In this document: one piece after another, positions 1 through 10,076 of the stretch
Position numbering within the stretch: position 1 is the stretch's first letter
Layout of the letters: each line of letters opens with the position of its first letter
Assembly: GCF_030272615.1 (NCBI RefSeq)
Contig: NC_081410.1
Span: 121,458,640 to 121,522,639 of the forward strand
Direction of reading: 5' to 3'
Source: Cryptomeria japonica
Lineage: Eukaryota > Streptophyta > Pinopsida > Cupressales > Cupressaceae
DNA: 64,000 bases
Translations under genes and position numbers: made by a program
Notes under the pieces: model-generated
The model's database searches: none
Told to the model about the DNA's origin: nothing
The model's input: only the letters and a program-made list of their open reading frames with translations

Positions 1-400
1 CTACTGATAGGGTCGTTGGTTTGAATGGTGAAATGATGGGTGGTGTTGCTTTTATAATCAATGGTGGCCTCTTTGTAATAGGTTGATATAGTGGTTTGTT
101 GGGTTTTCTTTTGAATCTGAGTTTAGGCAAGAACTCCTTTTGAAATCCTAGTCTTGTGTTATCTTTGGGCTTTAATTTTGGCTGTAGCGGCCCATGTTGT
201 CCTTGCTTGCAAGGTTACAAAGCACTTTGACCATCATAACCCATTCTTTGCATAATGAGAAGGCCTTTTCCATATTGATCTGTGGGAAGTTTAGTTTGTG
301 GAATGTCCGTGGTGATAGGATCTTTATAGATCCATTTTGCTAAGTCCTCATCTCTGGTCTCTTCTTCTTGAATCTTTCCAAGGATGAAATTCATCAAAGT
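1..400 (-). pseudogene. D pol linker with degenerate G-patch
   Basis: Minus-strand reading contains a G-patch-like core (RMGYDGQ, then GQHGPL after an in-frame stop at about 219) followed by a basic proline-rich linker that runs off the left edge. G-patch domains are glycine-rich RNA-binding modules. B and C carry one at the same place after the protease, which supports the call despite the stop. Confidence 0.6.
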
Positions 401-531
401 GCATGTTGGTGTGACTAGTGGTGTATGAAGTAACTGTTGAGGTTTACCATGAGTTCTTGGAGAAGTGGGAATTTGTCCAACACAAAAGAGTTGGCTTAGA
501 TTGTACTCTCTAGGACCTTCCTATGCTATTT

Positions 532-1620
532 TCATCTTGAGCTTCTCTTGCTTGGGTATAGTTGTGTTTGAATTGGAAAGAGAAGCTGACTGACGTATGA
601 TGTTGATAAGATGGCTTCTTTATTGTTGGGAACGATTATATCTAGTTGATGATTTATATTGTGATAATATGCAAAGGGATTTGCATCTCCCAGGATTATA
701 ATTTCCACACCATTATGAGGGAGCTTGATACATTGATGGTAGGTGGATGGAACAACTTGCATGTCGTGTATCCAAGGTCTTCCTAACAACAAATTGTATG
801 GCAGAGGAAGGTCCAGAACCTGACATATGACGTGTTTCACCACTGAGCCCACTCGGATCGGTAGCACAACTACTTCTTTGGATGAACGCTCTGCATCATC
901 ATAGGCTTTGATTGTGATCTTGTTACGGGGATCCACTGATTCAATTGCATATCCCAGTGCTGTGACCAATTGTAGTGTACAGATATTTAGGCCTGCTCCA
1001 TTATTGATCAAGACTCGCTCGATCCTATGTTGGTTGATAAACCCTTCAATGTGGAGTGAGGCGTTATGAGGTTGCTGGAAGGATGTGTTGTCACTTTCAG
1101 AGAAAGTGAGACAAGGTGATGACCTTAGACTACCAACCATGGCTTGAAATTGATCTGTATTTAAGTTTGGAGGGACTGACGCCTCTTGGAGAGCTTGATC
1201 CAAGATTGTTTTATGCGATGGAGATAGGCGTAATAGCTCTAAGATAGATATCAGTGCGGTTATTTTATCTAATTGATCCACAAGGTTATACTGCTTTGGG
1301 ATAGATGTGGTGCCTTGTGGAGCTGCTTTTATGCTAATCTTGTCGCGACGTGTAACAACATTGCAGTTGGAACTGAGATTTTTGATGGTAATAGTTGCAA
1401 TTTGTTCACTAGCATCATACAGGTGATTCACAGTGTAATTATATGCGGCTCGCATATAATCAGTGGTATCTATATTTCTCCTTGAAGTGGAAGGACCCCT
1501 TTGATCTTGTGATGGGAGTGGATTTTTGAACATCAGATGATCATTGTTTGTTGTCTTGGGGTCATGTCCTTCGATTTTGATATCACCTCGGTCAATAAGA
1601 TCTTGAATAAGATCTTTCAA
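532..1620 (-). pseudogene. D gag C-terminal tail and retropepsin-like protease
   Basis: A 362-codon open stretch. The first half is the spacer after the gag zinc knuckle. The second half is an aspartic protease: a helix containing YNLVDQL and ISILELL, then the active-site loop VLINNGAGLN, then KAYDDAERSS and the flap/end motif LLGRPWIHDM. The active-site loop of B and C reads LIDGG, so the catalytic Asp is replaced by Asn here and the enzyme is probably inactive. The role would be to cut the Gag-Pol polyprotein. It follows the zinc knuckle in frame after a TGA at 1621-1623. Confidence 0.85.
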
Positions 1621-3048
1621 TCAGTGACAATTGCTTGTCTCGTGTCCTTTTCTTTGATGAAAATCGCAATGTTCAGTATCCCTCCACCATGAAGGTTTGA
1701 CTTGAGGTTCGTAATTTGATATTTTGGGTAAGGTCACCAGATTTTGAGAAACCAATTGGCGTAACACCGTTTTAATGGGTTCCCCTAAGGGAGTGTATGT
1801 TCACTTTGGTTTAAAATTTTGTTGACGTTGTCTAGGTTCCTCTTGAGGTATGTTGCGTCCTTGATTTGGAAGAGCAATTGTGTTATTCTTGGGTGGGGGT
1901 TCTGTCCTGCGAATCGGACCACAGGTTGTGCACTTTTGATAGTTCTAGCATCCACAACCCTGTCATTGACGACATTTTTATTTTTGCTCCAGAAGTTCGG
2001 CTTGTCATTATTGAAGCACAGGCAAGGGCCATCCTTTGGCTCATTGTAGATTTTGATCAGCCCTTTTTTTATGAGAGCCTGCTCACACTTTAAACCTTTG
2101 GTGATCATGTCATTGAAGGAATCTGGGTCTTTTACATCCAGGTGAAATTCCATTTCATCGTTTAAGTTGGAAATAAATATTTCCACTAATTCTTGTTCGG
2201 GTAATTGAAGGGAATGTCTGCTAGACATTTGATGCCATCGTTGCAGAAAGACCGAAAATAGCTCGTCTGGTTTTTGTTTAGTGTTACATAGATCAGCCAT
2301 GGTGATATCACGTTCAATGTTATGTGAGTAATGTGCTAGGAATTTCTAAATGAGTTCTTCAAATATCCTAATGCCACCTGGTAATCGGGAAAACCATGAT
2401 GTGGTTGTTCCTCCCAAGCTTTGGGGAAAAAGGCGCATTAGGTGCGTATCCTCGTATGCCACTTCGAGGCAAGCTGAATGGAATTCTTGAACATGATCAC
2501 AAGGATCTCCTTTTCCTCTATACTTTTCAAACTTGGGTGTTTCAAACTCTCGTGGAAAAAGGTGGCATATGAAGATTCCTATCAAAGAGATAGGGACAAA
2601 TGTCATTAAGTGAAAACTGGTTACAATGAAGTTGTTGGGCGAGATTTTCAAATTGTTGCCGCAATACGTCTATGTCATTTGGAGGAGGAGGAGGTGGGGG
2701 ATTACCTTGATGAAGGTTGTGTCTGATGTGATCTCGTCCTCTTTCATCCTCATTACGACTTTGGCATTTTGATGCTTGTCTTAGTTGTGCAACATCAAAG
2801 TCAGAAGGTAGTTTGGCTCCCTCTTGAGCAAGTCTCAAAAAGTGAGCATCAACATTGCTTCTGAGTATTTCATCAAAAAGTTTATTAAAGAGAGGGTTCT
2901 GTTGTGCCCTTTCTATTTCCACAGGAGTAGGAGTACTTGGATTTTCATCATTTATGTTTCCTCCAAGGGCTTCTTGGAATTCATTGATGTTATCCTCCTC
3001 TTCTTCCTCAATTTCCATTTGTCTAGTTCTTGATCTAGTGTGAGCCAT
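1621..3048 (-). pseudogene. D gag (capsid and zinc knuckle), frameshifted
   Basis: Gag starts at the ATG at 3048 (MAHTRSRTRQ), chosen because B and C gag start with the same TRS pattern. The N-terminal part is acidic, followed by a polyproline run near 2690 and the capsid-like block with FETPKFEKY and DHVQEFHSACLEV in another frame near 2530-2440, then MADLCNTKQ from 2300 with FWSKNKNVVND. A CX2HX4HX4C knuckle sits at 1627-1668. At least two frameshifts (near 2545 and 1785) and stops at about 2346 and 1621 break it. Gag would form the cytoplasmic particle and bind element RNA. Confidence 0.85.
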
Positions 3049-5242
3049 TTTGTTCACAAGTCTTTGTTGAAGTTGGGTGAAAATGATGATGAGTTATTGA
3101 TGAAATGAGAGATTTATGTTTGGTGGGGTGCATAAAATCTCTACGGTTCAATGACTCTTGATCAAATTCATTTGATTTCCCTTGAAGATAAAGACGCATG
3201 TGACGCAAGAAGGCTCTATGAGAGACAAAGATTTGTCTATTAAGATAGAATAATTTCCCTCTTTTGATTAAAGCCTTTAAGCTCAATGGTCTTATTTTCA
3301 AGTTGACATGTTGATGAAGATTCTTCTTTCTCAAGATGTAAAGAATGGTCATATAGTTGGATACTTTTACTCTTTGTTTTTGATCTTTTGTTGGTATTTT
3401 GAAAATGTTTTGTGTTGGATGAATACTTGTTTTTGGAACTGATTTTTTATTTTTCTTTGACAAGAAAACAAAGCAAGCACACAAACACAAGAATGTTGCC
3501 TCAAAAGGCACAAGTAACTGTGGGTCTAGATCAACCCAATCCTTGGACTTTTATGACCCTTTCCTTCAAATGTATTTTAGGTGTTTTCCAAAGCCCAAAA
3601 TCAGCTCAATTTGTACTAGTCTGATATAAAACAAAGACACTTCAAACACTTTTTATCCCTAAGGTCAAATGGCCAGTTGCAATAATTTCAACCCACATCT
3701 TGATATTTTTTCAACTTTAGTACTACATACCTTATGAATCCCGTTGTGGCAGGTAAGGATGTGATATACTAAGTCTTGCACAAGCATAACAAATAGATGA
3801 TCCCTATGATGGGGGAGTCACCACTTTTATCAGGCTACAAGTAACCTTTCAAAAAGCTATGTTTCTACTCAAGGAAATATGTATGGTGAGTATCTTGGGA
3901 GCAAAACCATCTATGCTCTTGCACTGAACTTCTCACAAATATCCTCAATCAATAGAATGGGTGGGCTACTACTTAAAGGTGTTTAGTAATTTTTGATGTT
4001 TTTAGACATAAGTTCATTCTACAATGACTCACTTAAGAGCCTTGTAACTTGTGGTGGGGCCCCTTTATCCTTTCGGCAAGTTACACTATAGGAACAACTA
4101 TACCCAAGGCTACAACTTTCGCTCACACCTGATTTCTATAGCGGCACGAAGGATTTACTGCGTGAGGTCATTCCCAAGAGTGATGTGTCTCTTGGTAGGC
4201 CTCTCTTAAAAAGATAAACTTTGAGTGTTACTAACACTTTTCTCTTGCACCTAGGACCACGAAAGCCAAGGGAGAGGATAGTGTGTGTTAGAAGTAGGAC
4301 CACTCGACAAACTTTTTGCACAAGTGTGCCAAACTATTTGGATATGTTGCTCCAACAACCATGATGTTCTTTTTATCCTTCAAAGACAATATTTTGAGTA
4401 AACTAGGAAAAATGAAATCCTGGTCAACTTAATAAAAAACACGTTAGCTTGAAGTAAATCGCTATGCAAAACAAAACAAGTTGATTGTTCTTTTTAGCCC
4501 ATATTGCAAGATGTGAATGTTTGTTTTAGCCAAGATTTGAAAAATGATAGTTCATTTTAATCCAAGATAGAAATGTGATTGTTCTTTTTAAACTCAAAAA
4601 AAAAAAAAAAGTTGATTGTTCGTTTTAGCCCATATTGCAAGATGTGAATGTTTGTTTTATCCAAGATTGCAAAAAATGATAGTTCATTTTAATCCAAGAT
4701 AGCAATGTGTATGTTCATTTTTAGACCAAGATAGCAAAATGAAGACAATGTGAATGACTATCCTAGGATTGATCATTTTTCCAATTAGAACATGTTTGAG
4801 GAAAAATTTGCAAATTTGACACTTTCAACACCTGCAACAATATGTTAGAAAGACGCTTCTTATGTCCTGCACAAGATGTAAACCCAAAATTAAATTAATC
4901 ATATTAACACAAATCACACTAACAAACAAATTAGATCTAAATTAATAAAACTAATTTAAATCTAATCGAAAACTAAATTAAAAACTAATTTAAAATCTGA
5001 ATTAGAACTAAATGGAAGACTAATTTAGAAAAATCTTAATTTAAAATAAAAACTATTTTAAGAAACTTAAAAAAAAATCTATTCTAAAAAACTAATTAAA
5101 AATAAATAAAATTTAAACAACTAATTTAAAAGTCTATTCTAAAAAAGAAACCATTTAATAAAAAAAACATTCTAAGCAACTAACTAAAAAGGCTTATTCA
5201 AAAAAAAAAAAAAAGCTAATTTAAATGCAAAATTCTACTCTT
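3049..5242 (-). other. D untranslated leader
   Basis: About 2.2 kb between gag and the PBS with no supported coding region. The part around 4320-4440 (a block around gttgctcc and cctggtcaac) is recognisably related to C's leader near 43980-44070. AT-rich, with homopolymer runs near 4597 and 5198. Confidence 0.7.
4480..4740. repeat. 131-bp tandem duplication in D leader
   Basis: Two copies start at 4480 and 4611 with gttgattgttc, each followed by tttagcccatattgcaagat and then a block ending in ttcattttaatccaagatag. Period is 131 bp, and the first copy ends in an A run. Confidence 0.85.
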
Positions 5243-5261
5243 TCACGTCGGGTTCACCAAA
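5243..5261 (-). other. D primer binding site candidate
   Basis: Just inside the 5' LTR the minus strand reads TGGTGAACCCGACGTGA, two bases after the LTR end. Position and the TGG start fit a tRNA 3'-end complement. I cannot assign the tRNA from memory. Confidence 0.55.
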
Positions 5262-5675
5262 TGATGCTCTACAAAAAGGATTAGAAAATTTGTTTGATGG
5301 CAATACACACAAGAACACAAGAAACAAACATTAGTGTTAGCAACAAAAGATTATCCTAAACAGGCATATCAAGAGAGATAATAAGCAAGAAATAGAAAGC
5401 ATACAAACATATAATAGATAAACTATAGTCCTCTAAATGCTAATCAAGATACTCATAGTTGCTCCTCCCTTGTTCCACTCCTCTCCAAGTTCCACATGAG
5501 TGTAGCTCTCAGCTTTTAGCACTAGCCATATATGCCATATGAAGATTCAAGATGGTTGAAAATGATAAATAAATGCTATGCAAGTGTAGATAGTGATGTT
5601 ATGAAAAAATTCTATGCTAATACCAGTATAACAACAATACTCTAATGCTTCTTTCTTTGCTTGAGGAGAAGAGTT

Positions 5676-5685
5676 CTATTTATAG
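5676..5685 (-). promoter_or_regulatory. TATA box of D LTR
   Basis: Minus strand CTATAAATAG. C's 5' LTR has the identical decamer at the equivalent place (45435-45444), so this is the likely core promoter of the family. Confidence 0.7.
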
Positions 5686-5700
5686 AAGAAATGGGAAAAT

Positions 5701-7622
5701 GAAGGGTTAAGATTGAGCAATCTTAACAAGGGTTAGGATTGAAAGATATTCAATCCATGTGAGACTTTCAACCCAGTCCCATGTTGACAAGTGTCACCAT
5801 GAGGAGGCTTGAGAGGAGAGATAAGGAGCATTAAATGCTTGAGGGGACATGATGGTTACCCTAGGGGGTTGGGTTAGGGTTAGGTTAATGGATATTTCTT
5901 TTATCCAAGTGATAAATGAATGTGCAAGGGTTAAATGGTTACCTTAATCAAAGAAATAAATGCTTTGAAGAGACCCATGAGTCAAAAGGATGGTTAAGTT
6001 AGAGGAAAGTCTCTAACCAAAGGTAAAAGGTAAGTTAACCATAAATGGTTATGTAAGAGCATTTAATGGTTTGGAAAACTTTAGAGGTTAACCATTTGAA
6101 GACATAAAACCTTTAATGGTTATTGAAGACATTGGAAGTTTTTGAGAAGTGACTTCCTTTTATTTAGGAATGTGACAATATTCAGGGGGTGAATTAGGCT
6201 AATTAGAAGGAGTTAGAAGAATCTAGAAGGGATTTAGGCATGCAAGTGGATTTTGTAGGAGAATGCAAGTGGGAGGAATTTTGAGATTTTCAATTAAAAT
6301 AAAATCATTTATTTCAATTAAATGGTGTAATTTGCATTTGGATAGATATTTAAATAAATATTAGTTTATTTAAATGTGAATGCAAATTTTGGATTTTATT
6401 TAAATATTAATTTATTTACATGAGAAAAAGGAAGATAATGTATTTAAATGCTTGAAGACTCTGAGGGAAACCATTAAAGGCTTAAGAAAACTCTAGAAAG
6501 AAGCCATTAAGTTTGTAGACTTTAAGGGAAATCATTAAAGTCTTAAGAAGACGTTAAGGGAAGCCATTAAGTTTGAAGACTTTAAGGGAAACCATTAAAG
6601 GCTTAAGAAGACTATAGAAGGAAGCCATTGAGTTCGAAGACTTTAAGGGAAACCATTAAATGAAGGGTTAAGATTGAGCAATCTTAACAAGGGTTAGGAT
6701 TGAAAAATATTCAATCCATGTGAGACTTTCAACCCAGTCCCATGTTGACAAGTGTCACCATGAGGAGGCTTGAGAGGAGAGATAAGGAGCATTAAATGCT
6801 TGAGGGGACATGATGGTTACCCTAAGGGGTTGGGTTAGGGTTAGGTTAATGGATATTCCTTTTATCCAAGGGATAAATGAATGTGCAAGGGTTAAATGGT
6901 TACCTTAGTCAAAATAATAAATGCTTTGAAGAGATCCATGAGTCAAAAGGATGGTTAAGTTAGAAGAAAGCCTCTAACCAAAGGTAAAAGGTGAGTTAAC
7001 CATAAATGGTTATGTAAGAGTCTTTAATGGTTTGGAAGATTTTAGAGGTTAACCATTTGAAGACATAAAACCTTTAATGGTTATTGAAGACTTTGGAGGT
7101 TTTTGAGAAGTGACTTCCTTTTATTTAGGCATGTGACAATATTAGGGGGTGAATTAGGCTAATTAGAAGGAGTTAGAAGAATCTAGAAGGAATTTAGGCA
7201 TGCAAGTGGATTTTGTACGAGAATGCAAGTGGGAGGATTTTTAGGATTTTCAATTAAAATAAAATCATTTATTTCAATTAAATGGTGTAATTTGCATTTG
7301 GATAGATATTTAAATAAATATTAATTTATTTAAATGTGAATGCAAATTTTGGATTTTATTTAAATATTAATTTATTTACATGAGAAAAATGAAGATAAAG
7401 CATTTAAATGCTTGAAGACTTTGAGGGAAACCATTAAAGGCTTAAGAAGACTCTAGAAAGAAGGCATTAAGTTTGAAGATTTTAAGGGAAATCATTAAAG
7501 TCTTAAGAAGACTCTAAGGGAAGCCATTAAGTTTGAAGACTTTAAGGGAAACCATTAAAGGCTTAAGAAGACTATAGAAGGAAGCCATTGAGTTCGAAGA
7601 CTTTAAGGGAAACCATTAAAGG
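5701..7622. repeat. 961-bp tandem duplication inside D LTR
   Basis: Copy 1 (5701-6661) and copy 2 (6662-7622) both begin gaagggttaagattgagcaa and run in parallel with few differences, for example ccctagggggttggg against ccctaaggggttggg. The low divergence suggests a recent event. The TATA box lies just outside copy 1, so only distal U3 is doubled. Confidence 0.92.
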
Positions 7623-7690
7623 CTTTGAGAAGACTCTAGAAGGAAGCCATTAAGTTTGAAGACTTTAAAGGAAACCATTAAAGGTTTCAA
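6440..7690. repeat. About 60-bp degenerate minisatellite in D LTR
   Basis: Units built from gaagactttaagggaaacc, attaaaggcttaagaagact and gaagccattaagtt recur 3-4 times at 6450-6660 and again at 7410-7690. The second cluster has an extra unit at 7621-7690. Confidence 0.75.
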
Positions 7691-8077
7691 GTGGGTGAGA
7701 ATAAATAGGATTTTAAATAAATAATTTATTTAAAATAGTTGTGCAACTTGCATTTGTAGGAAAATACAAGTGGGTGGAGGATAAAGGTGATTTTAATTTA
7801 TTCAAATGTGAGAGATGGGATTTTGGGGGATTTAAATAAATATTTAAATGTGAGAGAAGATTTAATTAAACAAATATGATTTATTTATTTAATTAATGGT
7901 CTGAATTTGGTTAAGTGAATTAAATCAAATAAATTGAATAATTTATTTAATTAATAGGAGAAGAGGGTTAAGATGAATTAATTAAATATTAATTTAATTA
8001 ATTATTGATTGATGGTTAAATAATCAAATAAATACTAAATATTCATTTAATTAAGTGGACATATTTACGTGACTACA

Positions 8078-8667
8078 ATAAGTTTATGCAATCTAAGCAG
8101 TCTTCCTACAACATTGTTTCTCATACGTACAACACAAGAAGGAATCAACAACATCCCAATCAGTCAAGTTCACATTTACCATAATCTCAACCAAGTTTCC
8201 TTAAGCACTTCAACCCATAGCTAAGCATTATGGAGATTATGATCTTATTAAGCAACTTAAAGTTACTCTTGCTAAGATCTCACTATGAGATTTTCTTTAG
8301 ACTGTCCTAGTGTATCAAGATATATTGCGAGAGACTTTGCAAAATAATTTGTTGCCTTCTTCTTCAAGATCGACGGATGTGAATGCGTTGATGGACCATA
8401 TTCATGCAGATTTGCCAAATATAATGTTCTATCCTCATGAACTTACACCTCGTAAAGAAAGGAATTTGGTTGATCTGTTGATGATGATTGTTCATGTTAA
8501 TAGTGTTGGCATTAGGTGGACTCTTATTGAAACAGGGTTAGCACTTAACCAAATATTAAAGTAGATCCAAATTCACTTGCAACATATTCTTTATTTATTC
8601 GTGGCTTTGATAATACTGGAAAGACCACTGTAGGCACTATCATCTACCCCTGAAGGTTGGACTTATT
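8078..8667 (+). pseudogene. Element A protease region, part 1
   Basis: Plus-strand remnant of a Ty3/gypsy gag-pol. It shows the helix DYDLIKQLKVTLAKI (8234 onward), then RNLVDLLMM and the active-site loop WTLIETGLALN at about 8520-8550, and GFDNTGKTTVGTI near 8605-8640. The canonical D-T/S/G-G is E-T-G here, so the catalytic Asp is lost. A frame slip lies near 8652. The gene is cut at 8667 by element B and continues at 23962. Its left side is cut by D at 8077. Confidence 0.8.
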
Positions 8668-9747
8668 TGTAGACACTTAAAAATAATTATTTTAATTATT
8701 TTTAATTCCTCGCATAATTAATTAATTAATTATGTTAATTCAAATTCCTCTCAATATTAATTAAAGATAATTAATATTGTCACTGTAGCATATGATTGAT
8801 TTATTTAATAAATCAATCCCTTTCTTTATTCTTCTAAAAAAATCAAATCCTCACAAATCTTCCTCTTAGCTAATTAATTTCAAATCATCTTCTTAGTTCA
8901 TTCTTCTAGAAACTCCCTAAACTCACTTAACATTATTCTTCTAATTTTTTATTCCCTCCACTCATTCTCTCTCCTAGTCAAATTCTCCTACAAATATCAA
9001 TCCCACCTAACATTTCCTCTAATCCCCCTCCTAATGAGTCGTTAATGGTTAATCATCATGATCAGTCACAAAGTCAACTCTTTGTCTTTTCCATCCAGCC
9101 ACTAGCTTTAAATGCTCTTTTCCTAGGTGAATGTAAGATTTTTGAAATCACACATTCCTCTAAGCATCCCCTCTCCCAAGGAATTTTTAATTCATTTTTA
9201 TTCCTCCAATCTCCATGATATCCTTTTTTGGAGAATTTTTAATTTCTCCAATGCATCTTGTGGAGTGTGGAGATACGAAATGCCTTTAAGGCATAATTCT
9301 TGGTCTCCACACCCTCTTTTGGACCTTGTGTGAGCTCACAAGTAAATCTTAGCTCTTCATCTCAAATTCATCTTAGCCATTCATTTTCCTCTCTTCTTCC
9401 TATAAAATAAGGCTCCATCCCTTCATTCAAAACATCTTGAAATCCAGTAAGTTTATGTTGCCCTTTTGAGCCCACGAAATCATCTTGGCAATTTGATCAT
9501 CTCATCCTTATCATTTTTCAAATCCATTCCATTTGTGCACAACATTGGAGAGCCATCCACATCCAACAATCAAAGGAGCACATCAAGTGGAGCATTATAA
9601 AGGGGCGCCTTCACTACATCAAGATCAATCCGAAGGAGAAGGTAAAATAGCAAGGTGAAATGGTCTTTTAATGATATTTTAGCATTTTGCATGTTTATTT
9701 CGTTATGTTTTGATCATTTGACCTTCAAATCTGTTTTCCCCTCTTCA
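8668..9747 (+). repeat. B 5' LTR (1080 bp)
   Basis: Starts TGTAGACACTTAAAAATAAT and ends CCCCTCTTCA. It matches 22878-23961 with a few differences per hundred bases by eye. TATA box at 9401. Confidence 0.95.
9401..9410 (+). promoter_or_regulatory. TATA box of B 5' LTR
   Basis: tataaaataa, with counterparts at 11200 in the duplicated LTR segment and 23615 in the 3' LTR, all followed by ggctcca. Likely core promoter for the element RNA. Confidence 0.7.
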
Positions 9748-9750
9748 TTT

Positions 9751-9770
9751 TGGCATGCCCGGTGGGACCC
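9751..9770 (+). other. B primer binding site candidate
   Basis: TGGCATGCCCGGTGGGACCC begins three bases after the LTR end. The same sequence recurs at 11550 after the second LTR segment and is absent after the 3' LTR, as expected for a PBS. The tRNA is not assigned. Confidence 0.65.
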
Positions 9771-10076
9771 ACGTCCCTAAGAACTAATGTTTTTTTTTAG
9801 GTTTTTGTGAGTTGTGAGACGTAGTTTCCAGAATAGCGTGACTGCAGAAAAAAAAAAATCTTTTTTTCAAGTTCCAGAATAGCGGCTCTGTATTTCTAAG
9901 CAACAACTTCTTTTCTATTTCTGTTTCATTTTTGTTTCTGTTCTTTTTCTATTTTTGTTTCAGTTTCAGCACGATAGCTCTGCGATTAGCGTGAGCGTTT
10001 TTGTGGGAATTTGAATTCCTATTATCCGACCTGTTATTTTCTCTGTTATCTGCTTTGTTTAATTATAATCTATGTG

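Larger units (their letters stand above)
1..8077 (-). mobile_element. Element D: Ty3/gypsy (Tat-type) LTR retrotransposon, 5' part
   Basis: Minus-strand element entering from the left edge. Read from right to left it has a 5' LTR (8077-5262), a primer-binding-site candidate, a long leader, gag from 3048, a zinc knuckle, a retropepsin domain and a G-patch-like segment. RT, RNase H, integrase and the 3' LTR lie outside the window. Gag starts with the same M-x-TRS pattern as elements B and C. LTR and leader resemble those of C (same TATA block, same word order), so C and D are probably one family. Several stops and frameshifts break the coding region. Its right end abuts protease-region sequence of element A at 8078, so D is inserted in A. 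Confidence 0.88.
5262..8077 (-). repeat. D 5' LTR (2816 bp)
   Basis: On the minus strand it starts TGTAGTCACGTAAATATG and ends GAGCATCA, so it has TG...CA ends. Its start resembles the start of C's LTR (TGTAGACGTATAAAAATG). It contains a TATA box at 5676-5685 and a 961-bp internal tandem duplication that accounts for much of its length. The partner 3' LTR is outside the window, so the left boundary rests on the PBS and the right on the switch to element A sequence. Confidence 0.82.

Noticed and set aside
5860..6850. Telomere-like gggttagggttagg in the LTR of D (5873 and 6834).
   Set aside because: Only about two units, not the plant TTTAGGG type, and part of the LTR, with diverged forms in C's LTR.
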